Assembly: GCA_030704615.1 (NCBI GenBank)
Contig: CM060732.1
Coordinates: 11,160,001 to 11,224,000, forward strand
Length of the DNA stretch: 64,000 nucleotides
Origin: Takakia lepidozioides
Taxonomy: Eukaryota > Streptophyta > Takakiopsida > Takakiales > Takakiaceae
Direction of reading: 5' to 3'
The first letter of the stretch is position 1. Each line of letters starts with the position of its first letter. This document shows, piece by piece, positions 12,209 to 23,451 of the stretch. A program made the position numbers and the translations under genes. A model generated the notes under the pieces. It made no database searches and had not been told where the DNA came from. It was given only the letters and a program-made list of their open reading frames with translations.

Positions 12209-13121
12209 GGGCGAGTTGATCTGGGAGACAAGCAAGTTCAGGCTGCTTTCGACTCTTTTGCCAGAGGTGCAAGGGACCTTGTCCTGGCTTTACAAGGAGT
12301 TCGGGAGACTGTCCCGGGTAATAGGCCGGATCACTCCCAGCAGACTGCCCCGCACACACATACTCAGTATGTGCAAACAGTACTGAGCGGGCAGCGAACT
12401 TTGCAGACTTTGCAGCAGACCGAAGAACAGACCGGCCAACAGACTGCCCCTCAGCCAACTGTGCAGCAAACCAGCGAACATGGCCACCAGACTGCCCCTC
12501 AGCAGACTGTGCAGCAGACCGACGAATCCAGCCAGCAGATTGCCCCTCAGCAAAACCGTATCATAGATCTTACAGAAGAGTCCGAGGAAGCAATTGCCGG
12601 TGGGTCTTCCATACATGTTCTTGATGTTTCCCAAGTCCATGGAGATCCGAACACCCAGCTGGCTGTCCACCAGACTGACCAGTGGACACATGGAAGGACT
12701 GTCGAGCAACCTGTGGTGGGGCAGCATACTGTCTTCATTGATGAGCACATTGAACCGCAGACTAACCAGCAGACTGCATAGGTCACAGATGGAAAAACTG
12801 ACCAGGATGGCTAGGAGCGGCAGACTACACAGCTCAGCTCTGACTGCACAGTTCAAACTGCACGGCCTGACCAGCACACTGCACACTTCACAGAGGGAAG
12901 GACTGACGACCAACCTGCCACCGAGCACATTGCCCACATTGAGGAAGAGACTGAACCGCAGAGTTGCCAGCAGACTGCACAGTTCACAGACGAAAGGACT
13001 GACGAAAAACCGGCGGCCGAGCAGACTGCCCACATTGAGTAACAGGCTGAACATGCTGGCATGCAGACTGACAAGGAACCACATGCGGCGCAGACACCGT
13101 CGCGTATAGCGCTGGATTACA
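12209..13121 (+). pseudogene. MULE arm gene, Gln/Thr-rich exon (left copy)
   Basis: Begins after a TGTTGCAG acceptor with RVDLGDKQVQAAFDSFARG and soon becomes a low-complexity tract of QQT and QTA units (positions 12340-12780), encoded by repeats of the word CAGCAGACT. There are in-frame stops at 12779-12781 (TAG), 12812-12814 (TAG) and 13040-13042 (TAA), with the same Gln/Thr-rich composition continuing past each. The same three stops are in the right arm, so they arose before the arms were duplicated. The tract is probably disordered. Function unknown. Confidence 0.6.
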
Positions 13122-13239
13122 TGGAGTCTGCTCCCTCACCCCTTGGACAGGTTGTGCCATTTCTTCTTTCAGCACTGTTGTTTATGTTTTAGCACATTGT
13201 GAAATTGGCCTAATTCGACATTTTGCTCGGTATCCTCAC

Positions 13240-13684
13240 AGGATGTTCATCCCTCCGTCGGCAGACTGTCTATTTCTAAGGACATGACATCTTCTGCCCA
13301 TGCTGCAAACGTGGGATCGACAACCAAGAAAGGTGTGGGGGTGAGCACGCCCCCCGATGCGCGGGTCAGTTCTACGCATGCGACCCACGAAGCTGCAAAG
13401 ACAGGTCCAGCAAGTGTAAGCAAACCTGCTGACCAGCCTCTGTTGTGAAGTAGGGCGGCAGCACTGCGTTTGTCTGCTCTATCCAGCCCGCCTACAGCTG
13501 TCCCTGCTTCCCAGGGGAGAGGCAAAGCCAAGAAGCGGACTAGAGTGGATCCTGCTAAGGAGGTCGAGGAGGGTCCTAGTACCAAGAGACCGGCGGCGAA
13601 AAAGTCTGGCGTCTTTATGAACAAGAACCGCAAGCTGGCCTTGGACATGGACAAAGATGTGGGTCGTTTCCTGGAGCAGCACAG
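13240..13684 (+). pseudogene. MULE arm gene, basic exon (left copy)
   Basis: Starts after a CCTCACAG acceptor and ends at a GCACAG|GTGAGT donor. The product is rich in Ser, Pro and Lys, with two basic clusters (GKAKKRTRVDPAKE and TKRPAAKKSG) that could act as nuclear localisation signals. There is a TGA at 13446-13448, after KPADQPLL, in both arms. The exon lies just upstream of the Ulp1 exons and reads in the same direction, so it is probably the linker to the protease domain. Confidence 0.55.
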
Positions 13685-13855
13685 GTGAGTGCTGTGCTCA
13701 GTCTCCTCGTCTGTCTTTGTCGTTAAGTGCTTTGCGCTCTGTTGTGGTCAGTCTGCTGTTGGTTTCATCATTGTCTGTTGTGGTTAGTCTTGTCAGTCTG
13801 ATGAATTGTTCAGCCTGTAGAGTGTTTGGTACCATGTTGACGTCAGTCTGTTCAG

Positions 13856-14907
13856 TACATGAGGCTTCTCGAAGGATGGTCTGCTCTGTGCAGGATGGGT
13901 GCTCGGTTTGGCAAAGCACATGCTCTGCACGTGGAGGCGGGTAATTCCATGCTGATGTATTTTGAAGGGGACCAACGGTTTGAATTCGGAGTGTCGCCGG
14001 ATGACATAAAGGCGCTCCAGAAGGTTGAGTCGGAGTGCACAGATAGACTCCTGGAGCTGTGGTGTCGATTCTATGAGAAGTCGGTTGAGGCTGCGTTCAC
14101 CAACACTATTGATGTTCTTCCAACGTCGACGTGGATGGTGTTGAAGTCATTGGGGGTGGGGCAACATGAAAGCCTTCTGGAGGTCTTGAAAGGTTGCCTC
14201 AGCACTGAACGACTGGGCAAGGACTTGAAAGACTGCGATTTCATCTTGATGCCAATTGGGGACGAGTAAGAACTATTCCGAGTCTGCTGAGACTATCTCC
14301 TGAGTCATAGTCTGGTTTCGCAGTGTCGTCTTGACTCTGAGCAATTAAGTTGACCTCTGTATTTGTGCAGTGGACTGGGTTTGAAGATTGAGTCTGCTGA
14401 GTGGTCGGTCTGCTGAGTGTCAATCTGCTGAGTCTGCCCATCATGATTGTGCAATGACGCCATGCTGTTTGATACCATTGCAGGGGGCACTGGAGTGTTT
14501 GTATCATCGACCTCTGCAAGGGCTGTTACACTCACCTGAACTCTAGGTCGGACTCGCATAAATGTCCCTTTGTTCTAGGGTGGATTCGGAAGCTTCATGC
14601 TGAGTGCTTAGGGTACTCGATGGACTCACCAGAGTGGCTGGAGATTGTCCAAGCATTTCAGTTCCACGCGCCTGATGTGCCCCAGCAACCATTCAGCTGG
14701 GAGTGTGGCTTTTACGTCATGTCATTCATTCAAGTGTTTTATGAGTGGGTAAAAGTCAGAGCAAATGTCTCCAAGACTGCAAAGCCAGAGAGAGGAACAC
14801 ATTTCACGGCGGACTGGTTTACTTTCAAGTTTGCACTTGGGCAGCGAATGCAGTGTGCCCAGTATATCGTGCGGGGGTTGGACAATGTAGAGAAATTGCT
14901 CTCATGA
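13856..14907 (+). CDS. Ulp1/C48 cysteine protease domain of MULE arm gene (left copy)
   Basis: Two exons, 13856-14265 and 14485-14907, joined by a GTAAGA...TTGCAG intron, end at a TGA. Ulp1 family proteases cleave SUMO-type isopeptide bonds, and their domain is carried by many plant MULEs. The catalytic set is visible: His of GHWSVCIIDL (codon 14488-14490, right after the intron), Gln upstream in VPQQPFSW, and the nucleophile Cys of WECGFYVMSF (codon 14704-14706). The first exon has the upstream part of the fold, ending LKDCDFILMPIGDE. Reading across the intron gives a clean join into GGHWSV. No stops lie within the two exons, unlike the rest of the arm gene. A working protease would still need an intact N-terminal part or an internal promoter. 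Target protein unknown. Confidence 0.8.
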
Positions 14908-15548
14908 GTATGATGTACTTGTCCTGTGAAGTCTATGTACCGAAATAAAAAATGCGAGTCTTTTCGCTTACTATTCCAGTGGTGATGAGCACTTTTGTGT
15001 ATTATGGGTGCTGGCATGTTTTGTAATGTTGTCACTAAACTCAATGGACACAATGGTGTCAATTTTTCCATGCACTGTGCACCGGAGTCTGCTGAGCTTG
15101 AATGTGCGAGCAGTACGTTGCCGAGGCTAGGACTGGTGGGTCTAGTACCTAGTCTGGTAGGCACCATGTCCATGAGTCCGCTGGGACGCTGGATTGGCAT
15201 GAGTCGTTAGGGAGGTAGTCCACTGGAGCCTGTCCATTTTGAGTCTACTGTTGTGGATGAGTCTGCTTGAGACTTAGTGTGTCCAGCAGGCTGCTGGAAG
15301 AGTTGCAGGGATGAGGTGGAAGTGTGGTGAGCAGACTTTTGGAGTGGGCAACAGACTGACCAGTAGACTGGCTTACTGGCGCTCGCAGTCTGTTGACTGT
15401 GACTCTGTTGGGAGACTGTGCGTGAGTCCGTTGGGAGACTATGCTTGGGAGACTGTGTGGGAGTCAGTTGGGAGACTGGAGGAGTCCGTTCTTAGTATGT
15501 GCATTAGTCCATTGCGGACTTGTATTTCAGAAAGGGACAATGCTACCA

Positions 15549-15812
15549 GAGGAATTGCAGACTTATATTGTCTTTTTCGTGACACCTACAGGACGTGAAA
15601 CCTTGTCTCTTTTCGAGGAATTGCAGACTTATATTGTCTTCTCCGTGACACCTACACGACGTGAAACCTTGTCTCTTTTCGAGGAATTACAAACTTATAT
15701 TGTCTTCTCCGTGACACCTACACGACGTGAAACCTTGTCTCTTTTCGAGGCATTGCAGACTTATATTGTCTTCTTCGTGACATCTATACGACCTCAAACC
15801 TTGCGAATTTTC
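15549..15812 (+). repeat. Four tandem copies of a 66-base unit
   Basis: Units start at 15549, 15615, 15681 and 15747, each beginning GAGGAATTGCAGACTTATAT or a close variant and running through GTGACACCTACACGACGTG to CCTTGTCTCTTTTC. They lie in the spacer just inside the left arm and have no mirror copy on the right. The unit length is divisible by three, so a 22-residue repeat stays open on the plus strand, but I see no evidence that it is translated. Confidence 0.9.
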
Positions 15813-16038
15813 GAGTATATATGTGCTGCAGGTGCAGGTGCAGACACCCTCTTGCTGGTTCTCCGCAAAACCGTAGGCCGGGTTTTCCAGGCCTCCACAA
15901 AATCTCGTCTCATTTTCAGAGACATGTTGTTGTTGTCGTTCAGAGGACGGAAAGCTTCGCTGCCACAGGGTGCAACATTCCAGCCGCACTTTTCGCCAGG
16001 ATATCAACGAGCAGCCCTTTGCACATATCAAGAGCAGA

Positions 16039-17304
16039 TCAGGCATGTGCCTCCAGGTATTTGTCATCACCTACAATGCGAAGTATGTCCACGAATTCTT
16101 GTTCCATTGAGGCTGAGACCTCCAGAGGTGCCTCGTTGTAGGGGAAGTCGTCCGGAGGATGTCTTTCCATGAATTGATTAGATTCGTCGTTGCCGCCGGC
16201 ACCATTGCCCAAGAGCAAGTTAGGTAATCCTCCATGAATGGTTCCCAGCGCCGTGCCACAAGCGTGCACAAGGAGGCCATCCTGCAGGTCAGGATGAAGC
16301 ATCTTCAGGACACGGACCTGATGCTTGCATAAGTTTCCCTTCATTGCCCATGGGCACGTGCAACAACCCCAATCGCAATCAGGATTGTAAACAATGTATG
16401 TTGTGCCGGGGTGGTTGTTGCTGAGAACGTAGGCTGGTTCACCAGGACCCAAGGGAAGAGAAACACTCTCAGCAAGAATGTCTCGTGCCGCAAGTATAGA
16501 ACTGGATATGTACTTTTCGTGTTTGTCATTTCTTATGAACCCGTGGGTCTTCAAATGGATTGCGTACCAGTAGTGTGTTAGCACATGGCCAGTGAGTTCC
16601 TATATAAGCCAGTCCACTCTACGACCACTCATCTTCCCTTTCCCCATGGCAAGTCTTGCCTTCAGATTTCCATGGTATGCCTCAATGCTTGCGTTTGTGT
16701 CTTGGCTCGCATGAGGGACATGGCGGGCTGCTGTACACCACATTGCTATTTTGGGCTTCCAGTACTGTTTGATATAGTCAAGAAATTCATGTCCTTTCGG
16801 GTATTTTGACCTCATACTGCCATCGGGTTTCGCCACAGGAGTCTGCCAGTGGACTGTAGCAATGGACTGCTGTAGTGGACCTCGACAATGGACCGGTGCT
16901 GTGGACCAACAGACTTACCAAATAGCGTTGATTTCTGCTTCGGCATCGTCCACAATGAAGGCATTGGGTCGCCAGCTCAGCAAATCTGCGAGGAGTGAAT
17001 CGCGCAAGGCTCTCATCCACGGAACCAGGTCTCTTGTCCGATTCCTCGCGGATAGGATATAGGCAACTGGTATACCGTTCAACCACTTGTCGAAGACCAT
17101 CAACATGTACAATGGGAACTGTTGGAATGCACAATGTAAGATGGTCAGAGCATGCAAATTCCGCTCAGTTCTGCACGAGAAGACTTCATAAGAGTGATGA
17201 GGTCTGCAGCAGTTCACAATGGGTCTGCCCCTCGGTCTTCCGCAACGTACACATGAAAACATACAGAAAGGGTCAGCACACCAAATTTTATGTGAATGTT
17301 GCAT
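16039..17304 (-). pseudogene. MULE transposase (spacer gene)
   Basis: Read leftward, this is a Mutator-like transposase. Residues encoded near 17130-16917 give LYMLMVFDKWLNGIPVAY and PNAFIVDDAEAEINAIW, the core of the DDE transposase region. An intron with donor GTAAGT (near 16917) and acceptor near 16840 follows. Next come NASIEAYHGNLKARLAMG and the SWIM finger CDWGCCTCPWAMKGNLCKH (16420-16320). A TAG stop at 16602-16600 interrupts LDWLI/ELTGH in the Arg-Arg-Val-Asp-Trp-Leu-Ile context, where Gln would fit. Upstream of 17200 the frame becomes unclear, so the N-terminal part is damaged or has further introns. The gene exists once, in the spacer, and points left. It is the main evidence that the palindrome is a MULE. 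Confidence 0.85.
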
Positions 17305-18224
17305 GGTACTATGCTATCATGCTTGTACAAGTCCATGGAATCGTCCGAATAGTATCTTGTCATGATTTGTCCCAAAGGTTACATCACATGCATCGATACG
17401 GTCATGTCCTAGTTCCAGCATTCGTCGTTTCTACCACGGAGTCTGTATGCCAATAGTGAATATCAAATCTCCATCAAAATGCTCGAATGTTGGCTCTAAT
17501 TTCTCCTCTTGATAGAAAAAAACGAACGCAGGATTCTGGTCTCTCCACATGCGCACACTTTCTGCATCATCGGCGTGTTTTTTGAAGGTTTGTCTCAAGG
17601 CGCAGGGGATAATGCCTTCACTACATTGGGTCTGGTCAGATGGTTGTTCAGGTCAGTTCGTTTCTCTTTTTCCACACAGTCTCCCAAGCATAGTCTCCCA
17701 ACGGACTCACGCACAGTCTCCCAACAGAGTCACAGTCAACAGACTGCGAGCGCCAGTAAGCCAGTCTGCTGGTCAATCTGCAGCCCACTCCAAAAGTCTG
17801 CTCACCACACTTCCACCTCATCCCTGCAACTCTTCCAGCAGCCTGCTGGACACACTAAGTCTCAAGCAGACTCATCCACAACAGTAGACTCAAAATGGAC
17901 AGGCTCCAGTGGACTACCTCCCTAACGACTCATGCCAATCCAGCGTCCCAGCGGACTCATGGACATGGTGCCTACCAGACTAGGTACTAGACCCACCAGT
18001 CCTAGCCTCGGCAACGTACTGCTCGCACATTCAAGCTCAGCAGACTCCGGTGCACAGTGCATGGAAAAATTGACACCATTGTGTCCATTGAGTTTAGTGA
18101 CAACATTACAAAACATGCCAGCACCCATAATACACAAAAGTGCTCATCACCACTGGAATAGTAAGCGAAAAGACTCGCATTTTTTATTTCGGTACATAGA
18201 CTTCACAGGACAAGTACATCATAC

Positions 18225-19276
18225 TCATGAGAGCAATTTCTCTACATTGTCCAACCCCCGCACGATATACTGGGCACACTGCATTCGCTGCCCAAGTGCA
18301 AACTTGAAAGTAAACCAGTCCGCCGTGAAATGTGTTCCTCTCTCTGGCTTTGCAGTCTTGGAGACATTTGCTCTGACTTTTACCCACTCATAAAACACTT
18401 GAATGAATGACATGACGTAAAAGCCACACTCCCAGCTGAATGGTTGCTGGGGCACATCAGGCGCGTGGAACTGAAATGCTTGGACAATCTCCAGCCACTC
18501 TGGTGAGTCCATCGAGTACCCTAAGCACTCAGCATGAAGCTTCCGAATCCACCCTAGAACAAAGGGACATTTATGCGAGTCCGACCTAGAGTTCAGGTGA
18601 GTGTAACAGCCCTTGCAGAGGTCGATGATACAAACACTCCAGTGCCCCCTGCAATGGTATCAAACAGCATGGCGTCATTGCACAATCATGATGGGCAGAC
18701 TCAGCAGATTGACACTCAGCAGACCGACCACTCAGCAGACTCAATCTTCAAACCCAGTCCACTGCACAAATACAGAGGTCAACTTAATTGCTCAGAGTCA
18801 AGACGACACTGCGAAACCAGACTATGACTCAGGAGATAGTCTCAGCAGACTCGGAATAGTTCTTACTCGTCCCCAATTGGCATCAAGATGAAATCGCAGT
18901 CTTTCAAGTCCTTGCCCAGTCGTTCAGTGCTGAGGCAACCTTTCAAGACCTCCAGAAGGCTTTCATGTTGCCCCACCCCCAATGACTTCAACACCATCCA
19001 CGTCGACGTTGGAAGAACATCAATAGTGTTGGTGAACGCAGCCTCAACCGACTTCTCATAGAATCGACACCACAGCTCCAGGAGTCTATCTGTGCACTCC
19101 GACTCAACCTTCTGGAGCGCCTTTATGTCATCCGGCGACACTCCGAATTCAAACCGTTGGTCCCCTTCAAAATACATCAGCATGGAATTACCCGCCTCCA
19201 CGTGCAGAGCATGTGCTTTGCCAAACCGAGCACCCATCCTGCACAGAGCAGACCATCCTTCGAGAAGCCTCATGTA
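18225..19276 (-). CDS. Ulp1/C48 cysteine protease domain of MULE arm gene (right copy)
   Basis: Mirror of 13856-14907, with exons 18867-19276 and 18225-18647 and the same predicted peptide. The catalytic His codon is at 18644-18642 and the Cys codon at 18428-18426. Direction is inward, so this copy and the left copy converge on the spacer. Because the two protease copies are identical, either conversion between arms is ongoing or the duplication is recent. Confidence 0.8.
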
Positions 19277-19447
19277 CTGAACAGACTGACGTCAACATGG
19301 TACCAAACACTCTACAGGCTGAACAATTCATCAGACTGACAAGACTAACCACAACAGACAATGATGAAACCAACAGCAGACTGACCACAACAGAGCGCAA
19401 AGCACTTAACGACAAAGACAGACGAGGAGACTGAGCACAGCACTCAC

Positions 19448-19892
19448 CTGTGCTGCTCCAGGAAACGACCCACATCTTTGTCCATGTCCAAGGCCAGCTT
19501 GCGGTTCTTGTTCATAAAGACGCCAGACTTTTTCGCCGCCGGTCTCTTGGTACTAGGACCCTCCTCGACCTCCTTAGCAGGATCCACTCTAGTCCGCTTC
19601 TTGGCTTTGCCTCTCCCCTGGGAAGCAGGGACAGCTGTAGGCGGGCTGGATAGAGCAGACAAACGCAGTGCTGCCGCCCTACTTCACAACAGAGGCTGGT
19701 CAGCAGGTTTGCTTACACTTGCTGGACCTGTCTTTGCAGCTTCGTGGGTCGCATGCGTAGAACTGACCCGCGCATCGGGGGGCGTGCTCACCCCCACACC
19801 TTTCTTGGTTGTCGATCCCACGTTTGCAGCATGGGCAGAAGATGTCATGTCCTTAGAAATAGACAGTCTGCCGACGGAGGGATGAACATCCT
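19448..19892 (-). pseudogene. MULE arm gene, basic exon (right copy)
   Basis: Mirror of the left-arm basic exon with the same peptide, the same TGA after KPADQPLL and the same donor and acceptor words. The lysine-rich stretch with TKRPAAKKSG is preserved. Confidence 0.55.
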
Positions 19893-20010
19893 GTGAGGAT
19901 ACCGAGCAAAATGTCGAATTAGGCCAATTTCACAATGTGCTAAAACATAAACAACAGTGCTGAAAGAAGAAATGGCACAACCTGTCCAAGGGGTGAGGGA
20001 GCAGACTCCA

Positions 20011-20923
20011 TGTAATCCAGCGCTATACGCGACGGTGTCTGCGCCGCATGTGGTTCCTTGTCAGTCTGCATGCCAGCATGTTCAGTCTGTTACTCAATGT
20101 GGGCAGTCTGCTCGGCCGCCGGTTTTTCGTCAGTCCTTTCGTCTGTGAACTGTGCAGTCTGCTGGCAACTCTGCGGTTCAGTCTCTTCCTCAATGTGGGC
20201 AATGTGCTCGGTGGCAGGTTGGTCGTCAGTCCTTCCCTCTGTGAAGTGTGCAGTGTGCTGGTCAGGCCGTGCAGTTTGAACTGTGCAGTCAGAGCTGAGC
20301 TGTGTAGTCTGCCGCTCCTAGCCATCCTGGTCAGTTTTTCCATCTGTGACCTATGCAGTCTGCTGGTTAGTCTGCGGTTCAATGTGCTCATCAATGAAGA
20401 CAGTATGCTGCCCCACCACAGGTTGCTCGACAGTCCTTCCATGTGTCCACTGGTCAGTCTGGTGGACAGCCAGCTGGGTGTTCGGATCTCCATGGACTTG
20501 GGAAACATCAAGAACATGTATGGAAGACCCACCGGCAATTGCTTCCTCGGACTCTTCTGTAAGATCTATGATACGGTTTTGCTGAGGGGCAATCTGCTGG
20601 CTGGATTCGTCGGTCTGCTGCACAGTCTGCTGAGGGGCAGTCTGGTGGCCATGTTCGCTGGTTTGCTGCACAGTTGGCTGAGGGGCAGTCTGTTGGCCGG
20701 TCTGTTCTTCGGTCTGCTGCAAAGTCTGCAAAGTTCGCTGCCCGCTCAGTACTGTTTGCACATACTGAGTATGTGTGTGCGGGGCAGTCTGCTGGGAGTG
20801 ATCCGGCCTATTACCCGGGACAGTCTCCCGAACTCCTTGTAAAGCCAGGACAAGGTCCCTTGCACCTCTGGCAAAAGAGTCGAAAGCAGCCTGAACTTGC
20901 TTGTCTCCCAGATCAACTCGCCC
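20011..20923 (-). pseudogene. MULE arm gene, Gln/Thr-rich exon (right copy)
   Basis: Mirror of 12209-13121. It has the same QQT-rich tract and the same three in-frame stops (TAG, TAG, TAA). One base difference changes a Pro to a Ser in an opposite-strand reading near 20090, one of the few differences noticed between the arms in this part. Confidence 0.6.
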
Positions 20924-21008
20924 TGCAACACATGTTTATGCAAATGTGAACTTCTAAAAAAGTTGGCAAAAGAAATTGAGCTAAAACACGAAAGTTGCCC
21001 ATAACATT

Positions 21009-22244
21009 TTACCTTCCAAGAGATTTCCGACGAGGCCAATGTCCTTGATTTGCCGGCACTCCATCGAGATGAGCAATGGCGCCGATGCGGTCTTCAGTTG
21101 GGATTCCACACCACAGGACTTTGAAGACATTGGGATTTTGCAAAACAATGTCGAATACTGCTCGCTCCATCACCAATGCAAACCAGTGCAATGCGTCATC
21201 CACCACAAACTTCTGTGAATGGTCTGTTCCATGGAGTAAGTCCATCCTCAAACTATGCAGATCCTTCATCAACTTGTGGTATGAGCGGAAATTGCCAAAT
21301 TGCATCCATCTGTGTTGTAGGAAGGAAGCTGCCATGCGCTCAAAGTCCTCCTCAGTCAATCCGAACAAGTGCTTTATTCGCACCCCAAAGGTTGGATGTG
21401 CCATAGGCATATGTTTGAGGTCTTCAGGCCGTGGGTCATCCATGAGAATCAGCTGCACACGTAGAGGCGGCGCATTTTGGTCGCTTGTGGCTTCAATGGC
21501 AACAGCAGAGGCGGCTTCTAGAACATGGTTGGCTTCCTCAATAGAAAACTCCATGGAATAATGAAAGGGTACAAATGACCACCATCGGTCCGCAACAATC
21601 CGGTGGCGCTCATTATGCCAATCCAAATGGGGATTAATTTCTCCCACCCTAAGCCGGGGAAGTGTGAGGTCTTCAGCTCCAGGTCGAATTACCGGTGATG
21701 GCGATCGCCAAACTGCAAAAAGTGCCGTGCTATGTGAGAGAAAGGCAGTATGCTGGTCAGTCTGCTGGTCCGCAGTCTGTTGGATGACAGGACTTCCATT
21801 GGCATGGGCTGCATGATGGGCTCCTGGAGAGGAGTCTGTAGGATGACATGCTGCTCGTTGGGAGTCTGCTCCGTTGGAGTCTGCCGGATGACAGGCTGCC
21901 TGAACGGGAGTCTGCTGGATGACGGCCTGCTGAATGGGAGTCTGCTGGATGGCAGAGTCGGCTGTCCCAGACGCATTCCCCCCCGACGCGTCTTGAATAT
22001 GTAATGCCGCTATAGCAGCAGATGACCCAGGATACTTCAATAATATGTACTCTCGCACGCGGTCCACTTCCACACGCACTGCAGTCGCTTGTAAAGGAGC
22101 ATCATTGCTAGGTATCCGCCAAGCCTGAATGGCCCTACGAATAGAAACACGTTCATCCTGGTACACAGCAGAGAACTTGGACGTCAGGAACATGGACGTG
22201 GACTCTATATTCACCTCATGCAGCGGACTGGACTCACAGACCAT
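21009..22244 (-). CDS. MULE arm gene, large exon with open 411-codon frame (right copy)
   Basis: Longest open frame of the element. It begins near 22244, though the exon probably starts near 22214 after an intron full of AGTCYG words. The first third is variable and Gln/Thr-rich; from about residue 190 it looks folded, with EINPHLDWHNERHRIVADRW, FVPFHYSMEFSIEEAN, HPTFGVRIKHLFGLTEEDFE and NPNVFKVLWCGIPTEDRIG. It has no frameshift, unlike the left copy. At its end the exon probably splices at GTAAAA (about 21012) to the Gln/Thr-rich exon. I do not recognise a family. Its position between a finger-like exon and a protease exon suggests a structural part of one long MULE protein. Confidence 0.6.
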   Translation of the reverse strand: MVCESSPLHEVNIESTSMFLTSKFSAVYQDERVSIRRAIQAWRIPSNDAPLQATAVRVEVDRVREYILLKYPGSSAAIAALHIQDASGGNASGTADSAIQQTPIQQAVIQQTPVQAACHPADSNGADSQRAACHPTDSSPGAHHAAHANGSPVIQQTADQQTDQHTAFLSHSTALFAVWRSPSPVIRPGAEDLTLPRLRVGEINPHLDWHNERHRIVADRWWSFVPFHYSMEFSIEEANHVLEAASAVAIEATSDQNAPPLRVQLILMDDPRPEDLKHMPMAHPTFGVRIKHLFGLTEEDFERMAASFLQHRWMQFGNFRSYHKLMKDLHSLRMDLLHGTDHSQKFVVDDALHWFALVMERAVFDIVLQNPNVFKVLWCGIPTEDRIGAIAHLDGVPANQGHWPRRKSLGR

Positions 22245-22491
22245 CAGACTGTAACGTGCGTACGTAGGGTGGAAGCAACTAGTAGACTATACTAGTGGAC
22301 TGGACCAGCGGACTGACAAACGGACTCAGTAAGTAATGCAGCCATATAAAACAGACTAACTAACGAGCGGAGTGAGCCAGCGGACTGAGGAGAGAACGCA
22401 GCGGACTGACCAGACTGAATAGGCAATGTGACCCCCCGATGATGGACTCAAACAGCACAGAGAATAGACTGGGCGGTCAGACTGAGCATTA

Positions 22492-23451
22492 CCTCCTCTA
22501 CTTCATCATCGTCATCTTCATCTTCAAAGCTGTTCAACCAGTTCTGTTCCGCCTGTCGGATGAATGTGCGGAGCAGATCTGATTGGGCAACTCTGTAGAA
22601 ATAACGGAAGAAGTCTGGATCCCCAATTGGTGGGCACTCTGATGGGAAAAGCCCAAAGTCAACGAGGCGCAATGTGCTAGGGCAGACTGGCCCTTCAACG
22701 CTCTGTTGAGTTTTTGGTTTGACCCTAAACCGATGGCATGGGTCGCGATATTTGTGTGAGTCTGCTGCCGAGTCTAGTCAGGCAAGTCAATGTCCACTGG
22801 ACTTGTCACCCCTTCCATGCCCTGAGCAGATTCACTTTCAGTATCAGTACTGATGGTGTGGGTCTGCCGCCCAGGACGGGGTTCAGTCTGTTGCGTGGAT
22901 TTTGCCCTTGCCTCGCGAGCAGACCTTGCAGCCTTCTCCTTTTTTTGCCTCTCCTTTTTTTGGGCCCCATCACTCAGTTTATGTTTTTTGGGAGCGTCCG
23001 GCGTTCCCTGCACTTGCGAATCCTCCATTGACGGGCCACCACAAGGGACGCCATACCGTGCGCGCACTTCGTCTAATTCCAAAGTGCGGGGGTCCAACAC
23101 TGATCCGCGCAAGCGCTTTGTGGCCTCTTTGACAATCGACATTTCTTTCAGTATCGGCCAAGGCTTGAAATCCTGTGGAATCATTGCAACAATCTCCTTG
23201 CAACCCGTGTCGACACAATGCCGATTTAGTTGGATTTTGTCCTTGATAACCTCTTCACAGAAGGGACAGAAGAGCTTGTCCTTCTGCCAATTCGAGTTTT
23301 TGGGCTTCTGGGCACGGAGGTCTACAAATGCTTCCACTATTTTATGATCAAACTCGTCTAGTGAGTACCAGTACCTTCGCTCCTTCTTCAGTCTGGTTTG
23401 GTGCACAAAATCCACCTAGTCCGCTCCACCCTTTTCACAAGCATCCTCCAT
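22492..23451 (-). pseudogene. MULE arm gene, zinc-finger-like first exon (right copy)
   Basis: Mirror of the left first exon but with its 5' part preserved. An ATG at 23451-23449 opens a frame MEDACEKGGAD, then a TAG at 23418-23416, then VDFVHQTRLKKERRYWYSLD and on into the CPFC...H...C finger. The left arm has lost about 70 bases covering this start. The second TAG (22776-22774, after SPVDIDLPD) is shared with the left arm. If both TAG codons were once CAG, the ancestral exon would have been a single open frame of about 320 codons. Confidence 0.6.

Larger units (their letters stand above)
7624..15460 (+). repeat. Left arm of giant inverted repeat
   Basis: Every landmark in this arm has a reverse-complement partner in 17672-25046. 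In the inner part, position pairs add up to 33132 (for example 14620-14907 with 18225-18512, and 13470-13688 with 19444-19662). Outward of about 11335 the sum is 33131, and for 8.0-8.6 kb it is 32740, which reveals a one-base indel and two larger indels. Predicted peptides of the two arms are identical over most of the inner 5 kb, with a single Pro/Ser difference noticed near 13040. The outer 2 kb is more diverged. The arm ends abruptly at 15460 after CTTGGGAGACTGTGTGG. Confidence 0.95.

Noticed and set aside
20048-20842. Plus-strand open frame of 264 codons, mirrored at 12290-13084
   Set aside because: It is the antisense of the Gln/Thr-rich exon; the Leu/Ser-rich composition comes from the reverse complement of CAGCAGACT.
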